In this document: positions 23,132 to 32,489 of the stretch, one piece after another
Layout of the letters: the number at the start of each line of letters is the position of its first letter
Position numbering within the stretch: the first letter of the stretch is position 1
Source: Isoperla grammatica
Lineage: Eukaryota > Arthropoda > Insecta > Plecoptera > Perlodidae
NCBI GenBank assembly: GCA_945910005.1
Contig: OX246746.1
Span: 24,114,681-24,178,680 of the forward strand
Direction: 5' to 3'
Length of the DNA: 64,000 nucleotides
Notes under the pieces: model-generated
What the model was told of the DNA's origin: nothing
The model's input: the letters and a program-made list of their open reading frames with translations, nothing else
Databases searched by the model: none
Position numbers and translations under genes: made by a program

Positions 23132-23338
23132 TTCAGTTCAATTGTTGTTCTTTGAAGCTTTTTTCGTTCTGCCAGAAATTTAGTAATTTTAGTTCAGTTG
23201 GCCGCTGTAAAACGCACAGATTTGCACCAAAATGACCTTGACGAGAAAATTTCCCCGGACCCCCCGTTTATTTTTGGTTCCACTCTCTATAATATGAGTT
23301 AAAACCCCACCCTTTCCAAAATCCTGGATACGCCACTG

Positions 23339-25330
23339 GGCAGGAGTGCATAGTAGGAGTGACCGAAGTCAAATTCCGTGGTCATCTATTCTCCGCAGCC
23401 GGGGTGAAGCCTCTAACAAGTAGATTTAAGGCTGTTTTAGATTTTCTACCACCAGCAAACAAATAGGAAGTCACAAGTCTGTTGGGTTTGTGTGGCTATA
23501 GTAGGCCTAGTCGCTTCATCCCGAACTACTCGCAGATAACCTACCCGTGCGTTCTCTGTTGAAAACCAACCAGTCTACGTTTTCCTGGGAAGATGAACAA
23601 CAAGAGGCGTTCGAGAAGCTATCGACCTGTATTGATTTTCTTCCGACGTAATACAGCTACGTTTGTTATCACATGCTAACCCATATACTTTGGGTACTGT
23701 ACTCGCACAGCTACAAGAGGGAAAATATCGCGTGATTAAGTATACTAGTAGGGCATTGACTGATGTTGAAATGTGTTATAGCATGACCGTTTGGGGATGC
23801 GAGCGCTTTAAATTTTATCTCACTGGGGGACCACCATTCACTTTGGTTACTGACCTTAAGCCGCTCCAGTATATCTTTTCTAAGTGACCCAAACCATGTG
23901 CAAGATTTGAACGATTGGTAATGTGGATGCACCGTTTCGACTAAGTGGTAGAATACCACCCACGAAACATTGCAGATTCTCTGTCATGATTGGTCAAGGC
24001 TGGTTCACCAAAAGCCACAGGCTGCGAAGATCTCCACGTGAAATCGGTAACAGCGCAGGCAGTTCTTCGTGCAATGTTGCTGGAAGACATTCAGAGCAAA
24101 TCAGCGGCTGATCTGGATATTACAAGTTTACAGAAAGACATTTTAAGCGAATGTTGGCCTACCAGCTCAAAACCTACGAGATTATCAAACAAGAGCTTTG
24201 TGTCTACAACATTATTCTTCGAGGTACTTGTATACTAACACCAGCCGGTTTACATCAACAAACACTTCAACTATAGCCACATGAAGGCCATAATGGGATA
24301 ACGAGGACCAAACAATGCCTACGAAGCAAAGTTTGGTGGCCCGGAATGGATAAGGACGTGGAGAAGCTGTGCCGTTCCTGCCAAGGGTGCCAACTAGTAA
24401 GTTCCGCAGTTACCGGATGGGCTGTGGAAAGACGTCGTGATGGATCACCTGGGTCCACTGCCAGATGGTACGTACATCCTAGTACTCGTTGACTATTAAA
24501 GTACTTACCAAATCTACGAAGTCCCAGAATACGATCGAAATACTTTCCTAGTTATTTGCCCGTTTCGGACTTCCAGAGAGTCTCCAGGTGGATAAAGCTC
24601 AGGGTTTCATGTCCGAAGAATCCCGCACGTACCGGTATTGCATCATTAACGGCATACGGCTGGTAGAGATGAAACCTCGAGCCCCGACACCCTCAGGCTA
24701 ATGGAGAGGTAGAAAGGCAGAATTGGACTTCGATGTAGCAGCTCAAAATTGCCCGTGCTCAAGGCATTAGCATTAAACAAGCCCTAAATAACTTCCTACT
24801 GTCATATCGTTCGACTCCACACGCGTCTACTGGGCTTAGCCCGGCATCCGGCACTCCTCATGCTAATCGGGAAATTCGAGATAAACTGCCATCAATGTGC
24901 TCCCAAAGACCAGCATGTTTGTGATAAGGATGCTGAAAATAAAGCCTGCTAGAGCAACTAGGCTGTCAGATACCGTACTTGTGCGCCAACAGCAAAACAA
25001 CAAACTACGGAGTTTTCCAGCACTCTTCCAGATCGTAGGAAGAAACTGTAACGCACTGTGAAGGAACCGTCGGGCAAGCTCTATACGAGGAATAAAACAA
25101 CGGTTCGGAGGTTAGAACATCCTGACCCCGAATGCCTTTCATCAGTACCGGAGATTGAGCCTGCATCCACACCGCCCAAGTTCAGCCAGTGCGTCAATGG
25201 ACAAAACGCCGGTGTCACCGCCCGTCGTAGGTTCTCCTGCCGTGCTGCAAAGGCCATCTCAAACTCTCCGGAAGCTGATAAGATACCGAGTTGGTGCAGA
25301 AAAGATTTAGAGATAAATAAGATATATTTG
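23339..25330 (+). pseudogene. Ty3/Gypsy pol, second half (RT connection, RNase H, integrase), heavily decayed
   Basis: It resumes the RT that ended at 3944: QECIVGVTEVKFRGHLFSAA (about 23341), then KPLTSRFKAVLDFLPPA, then RNase H-like blocks (SHANPYTLGTVLAQLQEG, YSMTVWGCERFKFYL) to about 23880. Integrase traces follow: a histidine/cysteine region near 24270-24400, PQANGEVERQNW (about 24700), LSYRSTPHASTGLSP (about 24810). There are many frameshifts and stops. A C-terminal segment runs to about 25345, just before a CCAAT-hairpin MITE and the 3' LTR remnant. Confidence 0.8.
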
Positions 25331-25386
25331 CCCCTTTTCTCTATTTGAAATGTTTATATTTGTGGAGAAGATAACGCATAATTTAA

Positions 25387-25545
25387 TGGTACGTTTACAG
25401 CTACGGGTTGCGAGCGAAGCGAAGGCGCGAGCTCCAATCAGCGGCCGAGTTTCACGCAAAGAAGTTAATAGTTTCACACAAACTCGGCCACTGATTGGAG
25501 CTCGCGCCTTCGCTTCGCTCACAACGCGTAGCTGTAAACGTACCA
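25387..25545. mobile_element. CCAAT-hairpin MITE, copy E
   Basis: It runs TGGTACG...CGTACCA, flanked by TAA on both sides. The arms are nearly perfect inverted copies. It sits in the 3' untranslated part of the decayed Gypsy element, so it arrived after that element. Confidence 0.85.
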
Positions 25546-25555
25546 TAAGGATGGG

Positions 25556-25650
25556 GCAATGTAGTATCGTAGACCAGTAGTTTGGGTCTCTATTAGAATG
25601 TATTTGGAGTAAGTTGGTAACAATAAACGTGGACAGTTGAGCTCCAGTAA
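25556..25650 (+). repeat. Remnant of the right LTR of the decayed Gypsy element
   Basis: It shares ordered blocks with 3118-3230 (TAGACCAGTA, GGGTCTC, AGAATGTA, GAGCTCCAGTA). It also contains AACAATAAACG, a possible polyadenylation signal. Confidence 0.5.
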
Positions 25651-26230
25651 TTGGTTGTTGTTGGTTGTGTTCCTTCGTGCTCAGATTCCTTCCCGAGATC
25701 CAGGTTATAATATCTACTATCAACAATTAAATTTCCTCCCTCCCCCTCCCAGGACCAGGGAATTTTGCTTTAGGGCTATTACGCAGATACAGGCAGGCAC
25801 AAACGAGATGCTAAATTGTTGTGGTGTTCATTGAATATTGATTATTGCTTGAGCATTAAAGGATTTAGTTGGATTTGGATCCATTCCAGTTCACTCCTCA
25901 TACAAACACTTCTCACGTAGAGGATCGGATATACTCCAACAAAATTGATTCGTGTACAGATGCAAGACCAGTGGCATAACCAGAATATATTTCAGGGGGA
26001 GAGGAAGGCAACCCACAACAGCACACAAAACAGACTAAAAAGTGATGTGTTGTCTGCTGACTGAATGGGACAATTTTACCAAATCATACTTGGTATTTTG
26101 GTTTTATTGCAAATAAGCAAGCGCCAAATACGATTATTGACTACCAATAGTAGGCATAGGTTTATAAATGTTATATTTAAAATTTACTGGACATATATAC
26201 ACATTAAAACTGCATGGTGTTTGTTTTTAG
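25651..26230. other. Interval between the nest and the young LTR element
   Basis: CAGTGGCATAACCAG at about 25971, followed by a purine-rich stretch, looks like another hAT terminus. No partner end is visible before the G-tract at 26231. No gene was recognised. Confidence 0.4.
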
Positions 26231-26251
26231 AGGGGGGGGGGGGGGGGGGGG
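26231..26251. repeat. Poly-G tract of about 20 bases at the broken LTR end
   Basis: AG followed by an uninterrupted G-run sits exactly where the left LTR loses homology with the right one. This may be a real junction or an assembly join. Confidence 0.9.
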
Positions 26252-26857
26252 AGTTCGAGTTGTAGTTGTGGTTGTAGATGTAGATGTAGCTATAGATGTA
26301 TTTGTAGATGCAGATGAATATGAATGCCTAGGGAGGCATGTTGAACCGGCCCGTGGACTAGGCTCCTGCCTTTGTCCTGGAGACGGCTTGTCGCTGGTCG
26401 GGACTCACACGTCTGGTCACGGGTGGTGCTGTTGGTAGAGTGGTTGGGTCTCTTTTTGTCCTTCTCGAATGTTCTGAAATCTTCGGGTGTGAAGGGGGGT
26501 AGGGGCAACTGGTTTTGATTGGTTGGTCGCGTTGTTTCTAGGCAAAGTTGCGTAATATGTTAACACACGCGTGAGCTGGCTACGCACTTGCACTGGATAT
26601 TTACTATTTCACAACCGTGAAGCTTCGATTTGGGGGTTTCTTTGTTTGAACACATACGCAACGACACGTGCACTGTCCACCGGCCGTATAGTCCATTCGA
26701 AAAACATGTCTGGTTATATCGTTTCTAAAAACATTAGTCAAAACTGCCGGAATGTGAATTGTCAAAACTTGCCGAAAAACAAACAATAAACCTTAAATAC
26801 TAATAATATGAATAACTAATGTCATGGAATGTCAGGTTGGCACACTGTACTGCCACA
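26252..26857 (-). repeat. 3' LTR, truncated
   Basis: On the minus strand it starts TGTGGCAGTACAGTGTGCC at 26857. It equals 30818-30213 base for base except about three substitutions. Truncated at the G-run. Confidence 0.92.
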
Positions 26858-26872
26858 TCTGTCCCCCTGATC
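26858..26872 (-). other. Polypurine tract (plus-strand primer site)
   Basis: On the minus strand ATCAGGGGGACAGA immediately precedes the LTR start TGTGGCAG, which is the expected PPT position. Confidence 0.8.
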
Positions 26873-27240
26873 ATTTTGACACGTTTACTACAAGGAAACT
26901 GGAAAAATTATCATATTAAATGATATTACATGATATTAGGATGATTACAAAAACATTTACAAGTTATAGCGAAATAAACAATGTTATACTCAAAAATAGT
27001 TTCTGAATATGAAACAGTTGTTCCTCAAAAGTTACATGAATACAATATAATGTTTGTTACAATAAAGTTATGAAATTAACAATGGAAATATAAAATCATT
27101 ACTCTTGGTATAATATATGAGTCATTAGTCAAAGTCAAGAAGTCATAGGAAGGGTTAAGGAGGCAATAAGACTGAGCATACTACTCCCCACTCTAATCTC
27201 CTACTTCTTCCTGATCCTTAAAGAAATCATGATTATGTAA

Positions 27241-27271
27241 AAGTGTTTTTTTTTTTTTTTTTTTTTTTTTA
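27241..27271. repeat. Poly-T tract, about 25 bases
   Basis: A T-run lies in the non-coding 3' part of the LTR element. The surrounding 26873-27871 has repeated TTAATGTTT and TTATTAGG words and no coding capacity. Confidence 0.8.
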
Positions 27272-27871
27272 ATAGGCCTACTGTTGATTTTAATGTTTTA
27301 ATGTTTGATTAGATTATTAGGTATTATTAGGTTATTATTAGATTATTAGGTAATGTTTTAATGTTTTATTGGTTTATATGTTATGATTGATGTAAGTTAT
27401 ATGTGTTAATGTTTATTCCAACATTTGTTGGAGAGAGTGTCAGCTACGTGTGAAGCTTCTACACCCTGTCCCCCTACTCTCTTCTTACTCGCCTTATAAA
27501 CTAAGTTATGTTTCAATTAGGTGAAGATGTGTGATATCGGGTAGTTTAATTGTAAAATGTATTAGGTTCGTTATGTTTAATCCAAGTTTTATGTATATTT
27601 GTTAGAATCAGAATTTTATGCGTTTCTATGTTAAGTGTAATTTTAATGTTTCATGTTTATGTTTATTTAATGTTTATGCGTTTTAACTTTTATGTTTATG
27701 TTTCTAATGTTTTATCGTAATCATAAGCAAAGTATAAAAATTATTTGTTAAAAAAATGAAAATCATGTCCAAGAAATGCAAAGTCGTCAACTGAATTGTA
27801 CTAGTCCGCTCGTCCATTTGCATGGCTCATCCACGCAAACTAGCACTAACGAAGAAAACCGGCTTCAATGT

Positions 27872-28453
27872 TTAACTTGTTGTACTACCACGAAATGTTA
27901 GTGCTCTGAATATTTTATCAATCTTCAAATTTACTTCTTGTTTCTTGAGTTTATTGTTCGTGTTTAGTTTTATGTCATTTTTGATTTGATAGTCTTGTTT
28001 TATTAATTTTGTTTCATTGTTGTTTTCTTGTTGACGAGGTAGTGTTTTCGTGTTGTTTAGTTTCATTATCTTCATTTTCGTAGTTTCGTTGTTTTCTTTT
28101 TCGTTATTCAATGTTTTCATTTTCGTTTCTTTGTTCATGTGGTTTTCATTTTTCATTTTGATCGTTTCTTTGTTCATGTTTTTTTCATTTTTCATTTTTA
28201 TCGTTTCTTTGTACGTGTTGTTTTCATGTTTGTTGTTTTTCATTAGGTTTACTTTCGTTTTCTTTTCTTTGTTAATTTTGTTTACTTTTGTCTTGTTATC
28301 TTCATTATTATTATTGTCGTTTTCATTTTCTTGTAATGTTGTTTGATGTTTTGTTTGATGTTTGTGACGCTTAGGTTTACATTGTTTTACGTTTAAGGCT
28401 GCACAGTCCGCGTCAACTACGTGAGCCTTCGGTGGTTTTCCGAGTGTTGTGTA
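27872..28453 (-). CDS. Second open frame of the LTR element, Asn/Lys-rich, overlapping gag in -1 frame
   Basis: The frame opens after a stop at about 28454-28456 and overlaps the end of gag by about 37 bases. It runs about 190 codons. The start is KPPKAHVVDADCAALN, then low-complexity blocks such as KMKNEKNMNKET repeated about three times. No protease or RT motif is present. A -1 frameshift near the A-run (GGAAAACC) could extend gag into it. A simple indel that cut one longer gag reading is the alternative. Confidence 0.45.
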   Translation of the reverse strand, partial: YTTLGKPPKAHVVDADCAALNVKQCKPKRHKHQTKHQTTLQENENDNNNNEDNKTKVNKINKEKKTKVNLMKNNKHENNTYKETIKMKNEKNMNKETIKMKNENHMNKETKMKTLNNEKENNETTKMKIMKLNNTKTLPRQQENNNETKLIKQDYQIKNDIKLNTNNKLKKQEVNLKIDKIFRALTFRGSTTS

Positions 28454-29730
28454 TTATCTCTTGCGTTTGTTGTAGGCCTAGGTCTTTGTCTGTTTTCGTT
28501 TGTTGTGTTTTCTCGTAATGGCGTATTTTGATATGGTTCTTCTGTGTTGTTATTTTCATGTTGGATGTTGTATCTTGTTCTTTTTTCATGATCTATGTTT
28601 TCTTGGTCATAACGTTCTAGGTATGTGATTATGTCTGATTCTGTGAAGTTTTGTTGTATGAGAAGGATTCGTACTTGGTATGGCATATGGGTTATCAGTT
28701 GTCGGAGAAGCGTTGTTGACGATATGGGGTCTGGTAAAAATGTTGCTAGCTTTAGATATCGTTTAACGTATGCAGCCATGCTGCGTGACTTAGTTATGTC
28801 AAAACTACCAGTGTAGATTTGTCTGATCAATGTCGAATGTTGTGATGGTCCCCAAAATTTGTTGATGAATGCAAGTTTGAATTGTTCGTACGTGTCGAAT
28901 GTGTTGTCATGCGCCCACGACTGCGCATAATCTGCTAAGCACTGGGTTACCAAAGAATACTGTTGTTCGGGGTGAACTTGAAATATCTTAATTTTGTTTT
29001 CCACTCTGTTTATGAATTCCATTGGGTGTAAACCTCGGGTTGTACCATTGTACGTGATTCCCTCTCTTTTTAATGTCTTGCTGATGTTTATTATATAGTT
29101 GGTGAATTGTTCATATGAATTAGGCATTGTTGAATTGAATGTTTTTGTTGGTTGTTCTTTTTGTTTTTCAAGTTTTATTTTTAAGTTTGTTATTTCTGAT
29201 TTTATGTTTTCAATTTCTTTGCTTATGTTTTCTGATTGTTTTTGAATGTTTATGTTCGTGTTATTTAGGCCTATATGTTCTTTTATTTCAAGTTTCTCTT
29301 TGTTTTCATTTTCGTTTAATTTTTGTTCAAGGTTACTTATGTTGATGTTTAGATTGTTAATCATGTGGTTCTGTGTATTTAATTGTTCTGTGACACTGTC
29401 TAACTTTGAATTTATTTGTGTAATGTTTAATCTGAGTTGTGAATTTTCTGTTTGTATCTGTGAGAGCATGCGAACAATTAATGAGATTGACTCACCAAGC
29501 TCAGTCTTATTACAGGAAGTGATACCTGGAGATTGTTTTGGTTGCTGGAACGTCACAGCTGTCGCCAGTAGGTCAAGGTTACTCCCTGCGTCTGCTTGTT
29601 GAATGGAAGGGGGTGTGTCTTGGATAGTAAGTGTCGCATCGGTGTAGTCGACAGGTCCCTCGTACTCAGCATCACATGAAATGTTTGCAACAAGATTAGT
29701 TATGTCAGTAAATTCTTTGTTTTCACTCAT
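28417..29730 (-). CDS. Gag polyprotein of the LTR element
   Basis: 437 codons, uninterrupted. Residues about 1-100 are acidic and Ser/Thr-rich. About 85-190 form a coiled coil (heptad Asn/Leu/Ile/Lys pattern). About 205-375 is a retrotransposon gag/capsid-like domain: HPMEFINRVENKIKIF, then LADYAQSWAHDN, FINKFWGPSQ and MAAYVKRYLKLATFLPDP. The tail is Asn/Arg-rich with no CCHC zinc knuckle. Gag would form the particle that packages the element RNA in the cytoplasm. The start is the first ATG after the primer-binding site. Confidence 0.85.
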   Translation of the reverse strand: MSENKEFTDITNLVANISCDAEYEGPVDYTDATLTIQDTPPSIQQADAGSNLDLLATAVTFQQPKQSPGITSCNKTELGESISLIVRMLSQIQTENSQLRLNITQINSKLDSVTEQLNTQNHMINNLNINISNLEQKLNENENKEKLEIKEHIGLNNTNINIQKQSENISKEIENIKSEITNLKIKLEKQKEQPTKTFNSTMPNSYEQFTNYIINISKTLKREGITYNGTTRGLHPMEFINRVENKIKIFQVHPEQQYSLVTQCLADYAQSWAHDNTFDTYEQFKLAFINKFWGPSQHSTLIRQIYTGSFDITKSRSMAAYVKRYLKLATFLPDPISSTTLLRQLITHMPYQVRILLIQQNFTESDIITYLERYDQENIDHEKRTRYNIQHENNNTEEPYQNTPLRENTTNENRQRPRPTTNARDNTQHSENHRRLT

Positions 29731-29796
29731 TTTGATTTTAATGTTTTAGTAAATGAATAGTTAGTTAAATCTCGAGACGTGAACAAGTATCGTTGG

Positions 29797-29814
29797 CCTA
29801 AGCGTTGGGCGCCA
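29797..29814 (-). other. Primer-binding site
   Basis: TGGCGCCCAACGCTTAGG follows the 5' LTR end (TTACA) after one base. The TGGCGCCC start resembles Lys-type tRNA primer sites. Confidence 0.8.
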
Positions 29815-29815
29815 T

Positions 29816-30818
29816 TGTAATAGACCTCTCAATTGAAAAGACCTATTTTTAGGAGTGAAACAAGGTTGCAGCAAATACAACAATATAACACTGTTTAAAA
29901 CTAATTTATTATGAAATACACAAATGAAAAATATTAAATGATAGTAAAGTTTATTGGCAGTTTGACTTGTTATTGAGTTGGCCTTGGCCCTTGAGTTCTT
30001 TGTTATTGTTCTTTGTTTATTTAGTTTTTATCGTATAGTTCGTTATGTTTTAATCGTAGTTAATTTCACTTTCACTCACACGTTTATAGTTCGTAAGTCT
30101 TTGTTCGTAAATCTTTGTTTATAAGTTCTTTATTTCTTTATTCGTAAATTCTTTGTTTATAAGTTTTAAGCTTTAAGTTTTAGATAATGATCGGTACGTT
30201 ACGGTTTGTTGTAGTTCGAGTTGTAGTTGTGGTTGTAGATGTAGATGTAGCTATAGATGTAGTTGTAGATGCAGATGAATATGAATGCCTAGGGAGGCAT
30301 GTTGAACCGGCCCGTGGACTAGGCTCCTGCCTTTGTCCTGGAGACGGCTTGTCGCTGGTCGGGACTCACACGTCTGGTCACGGGTGGTGCTGTTGGTAGA
30401 GTGGTTGGGTCTCTTTTTGTCCTTCTCGAATGTTCTGAAATCTTCGGGTGTGAAGGGGGGTAGGGGCAACTGGTTTTGATTGGTTGGTCGCGTTGTTGCT
30501 AGGCAAAGTTGCGTAATATGTTAACACACGCGTGAGCTGGCTACGCACTTGCACTGGATATTTACTATTTCACAACCGTGAAGCTTCGATTTGGGGGTTT
30601 CTTTGTTTGAACACATACGCAACGACACGTGCACTGTCCACCGGCCGTATAGTCCATTCGAAAAACATGTCTGGTTATATCGTTTCTAAAAACATTAGTC
30701 AAAACTGCCGGAATGTGAATTGTCAAAACTTGCCAAAAAACAAACAATAAACCTTAAATACTAATAATATGAATAACTAATGTCATGGAATGTCAGGTTG
30801 GCACACTGTACTGCCACA
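29816..30818 (-). repeat. 5' LTR, complete (about 1003 bp)
   Basis: On the minus strand it runs TGTGG...TTACA. Its U3-side contains CCATTGTAGTC-like and GGTTGTAG repeats (30213-30270) plus a GC-rich block. The last 397 bases are unique to this copy because the partner LTR is truncated. Confidence 0.88.
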
Positions 30819-31074
30819 ATATGTGCCACTGAGTAAGACTAATTAATGAGTTTCAATTTAGAAAACAGAGGTATGTGGGCAGATGGTCATTGTATTCACC
30901 CTATGGGTGATTTTTCCTGTTCATACAGACAAAAAATTAACATATAAATTTTAGAACACAGATAACTAATCATGCATTTCATGTGTTTGTGTTTCGAGTA
31001 TATTATCTCAGGTGGTTTCCATCAAGTATATTACATACTAATGGTTAATAGTGAAGACAGTTCTTTTGGGATCC

Positions 31075-31233
31075 TGTAATCTGTCCCCCGGTAAACTGAC
31101 CCAGCGATAAATTGTGCTAATGTCAATTGTCCAGCTGCCTGACATGACATCCCACGAAAGTTCCAAGGTTATTGGGTTTGGTTGATATTGGCGCAGTTTA
31201 TCGCTGGGTCAGTTTACCGGTGGACAGATTACA
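31075..31233. mobile_element. Palindromic MITE, TGTAATCTGTCC ends
   Basis: TGTAATCTGTCCCCCGGTAA at the left is mirrored at the right (minus strand TGTAATCTGTCCACCGGTAA), continuing through ACTGACCCAGCGATAAA in both arms. It is 159 bp and non-coding. Confidence 0.85.
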
Positions 31234-31685
31234 CTGACCCAGTTATTTCACTGGTGATGGGGGAAATAAAAAATCTCTGAATATCCAGAATCCAATTGCC
31301 TATGTAAATGCAGTTATCGAGTAAGGTTCTGTTCAATATCTTGCATCATGCTGATATATGACTCACTGTGATAAGGCATTACAGGTGTTCATTGTGTGAT
31401 CATGGTGTGACACTAATCTGCTGTCGAGAAGAAGGCGGCCACGTGAGAAATGGAACATATCGCATAAAATGTTACAAAATGTAGATGCCTTTCAGCCTTG
31501 GTCATTCCAATGGTCAAGTGACCAAGGCCGTGTAAGCCGGAACGTGGGTATTCATGGAAGAGGTATCAAGGTTTGCGTGCATTGTGCGACTAAGAGAAAC
31601 CAATTACACGGGGTAGTGCACTTAATGAGCGGTCATCGACCCTCACACAAAGATTTTGAAACCTTTGTTTGTTTTGTTTAGTCAA

Positions 31686-32489
31686 ATGCAACTTAAGAAT
31701 TTTAGAAAAGTAATTGTTCATTGCTCTTATCAAGCTTCTTTAGACCCTGCAGAAGAAGCATCCATCAGAGAGTACCTCAGGTTAATACACACAATGTAGG
31801 CTTAACCCTCAGTTTGTCTCATATTCAAAGTCAGTTGGTAGAGACAGGTACCAGTATTTTTAGGTATGGTTTATTTCATGTGTAGTTGTCAATTCTTTAC
31901 AAAGTTTACAGACCTTTTGAATTGATGAGTTGAGAGTACTATATTAGCATAACTAATATAACACACACATTTAATTAATTTTACAAGACTTATTCAGTAC
32001 TTGCCGAAATAAATGGATTTAAAAAGAATGTCAGCTCAATGCATGTAGTACAATATATCAAAAAAAAAAAGGAAAAATTGAAACGTATGTTGAAACGTAT
32101 GAAGATACATAATTTTTGGCCTGTGCAAACATGCTCCAGAACATACTCCAGGGAGATCGAACAAAACTTAGCTACTCTGCTTGCATTTCAAGCTAAATTT
32201 GAGAGCAAGCAAGGTAACTTATATATGTATTGTTAAAAATTCTCCAAAGTAAAACACAAAAATATGGAGTTTCAGCAAAATTGTTCTTAACTCAGCATTA
32301 ATTGTAGATTACTGCCCACTTATTAATGAACTTCACCTTCATGGTAAGTTTTATGATATCTTCATAAATCTAATGATAGTTCTAGGGTCGTTAACTAAAT
32401 TTTCGAAACAGTCTAGGAGCAAGTCGAGCACGCGTCGAGAGGAAATTCTACTTGTACTTCTCAACATTTCCAGACTAACACGGTCCTAA
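31686..32489 (+). CDS. Possible small four-exon gene of unknown function
   Basis: Four plus-strand blocks join in phase with GT-AG borders: 31682-31780 (ATG at 31686, MQLKNFRKVIVHCSYQ), 32035-32213 (a Lys-rich segment, then HNFWPVQTCSRTYSREIEQN), 32308-32343 (DYCPLINELHLH) and 32386-32489 (ends LTRS-TAA). Donors are CAG/GTTAAT, AAG/GTAACT and ATG/GTAAGT. The last intron would be only 42 bp, which weakens the model, and the first block could be internal. The protein would be about 135 residues, basic, with no domain I recognise. It lies just 3' (minus strand) of the Rel gene. Confidence 0.3.

Larger units (their letters stand above)
3945..23338. mobile_element. Outer hAT-type element inserted in the Gypsy pol gene (with nested insertions)
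   Basis: The left end is CAGTGGCATATCCAAGGGG (3945). The right end, read on the minus strand, is CAGTGGCGTATCCAGG. These are typical hAT terminal inverted repeats. The flanking 8-mers AGCAGAAG (3937-3944) and GGCAGGAG (23339-23346) match at 6 of 8 positions, fitting a diverged hAT target duplication. The Gypsy reading resumes across the junction. Without its inner insertion this element would be only about 420 bp, so it was a non-autonomous element. Most of the apparent 19.4 kb is nested material. Confidence 0.75.
26252..30818 (-). mobile_element. Gag-only (TR-GAG-like) LTR retrotransposon, minus strand
   Basis: Order on the minus strand: complete 5' LTR (30818-29816), PBS TGGCGCCCAACGC, gag ORF (29730-28417), an overlapping Asn/Lys-rich frame (28453-27872), non-coding sequence, PPT (AGGGGGACAGA) and a 3' LTR (26857-26252). 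The LTRs match over 606 bp without indels and with about three substitutions, so insertion was recent. No protease, RT or integrase is encoded, so mobility would need enzymes from elsewhere. The 3' LTR lacks its last 397 bases, replaced by a poly-G tract, so no target duplication can be read. Confidence 0.88.

Noticed and set aside
3945..23338. A single 19-kb Maverick/Polinton-like or giant transposon
   Set aside because: No polymerase B, capsid or packaging ATPase is present; 8-bp duplications and hAT ends, plus split coding regions, show nested small elements.
26214..26789. Open frames at 26214-26789 and 30187-30750, on both strands
   Set aside because: They lie inside the two LTR copies and duplicate each other; LTR sequence, not genes.
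27872..29602. Phe/Leu/Val-rich plus-strand frames resembling membrane proteins
   Set aside because: They are antisense shadows of the Asn/Lys-rich gag and its second frame.
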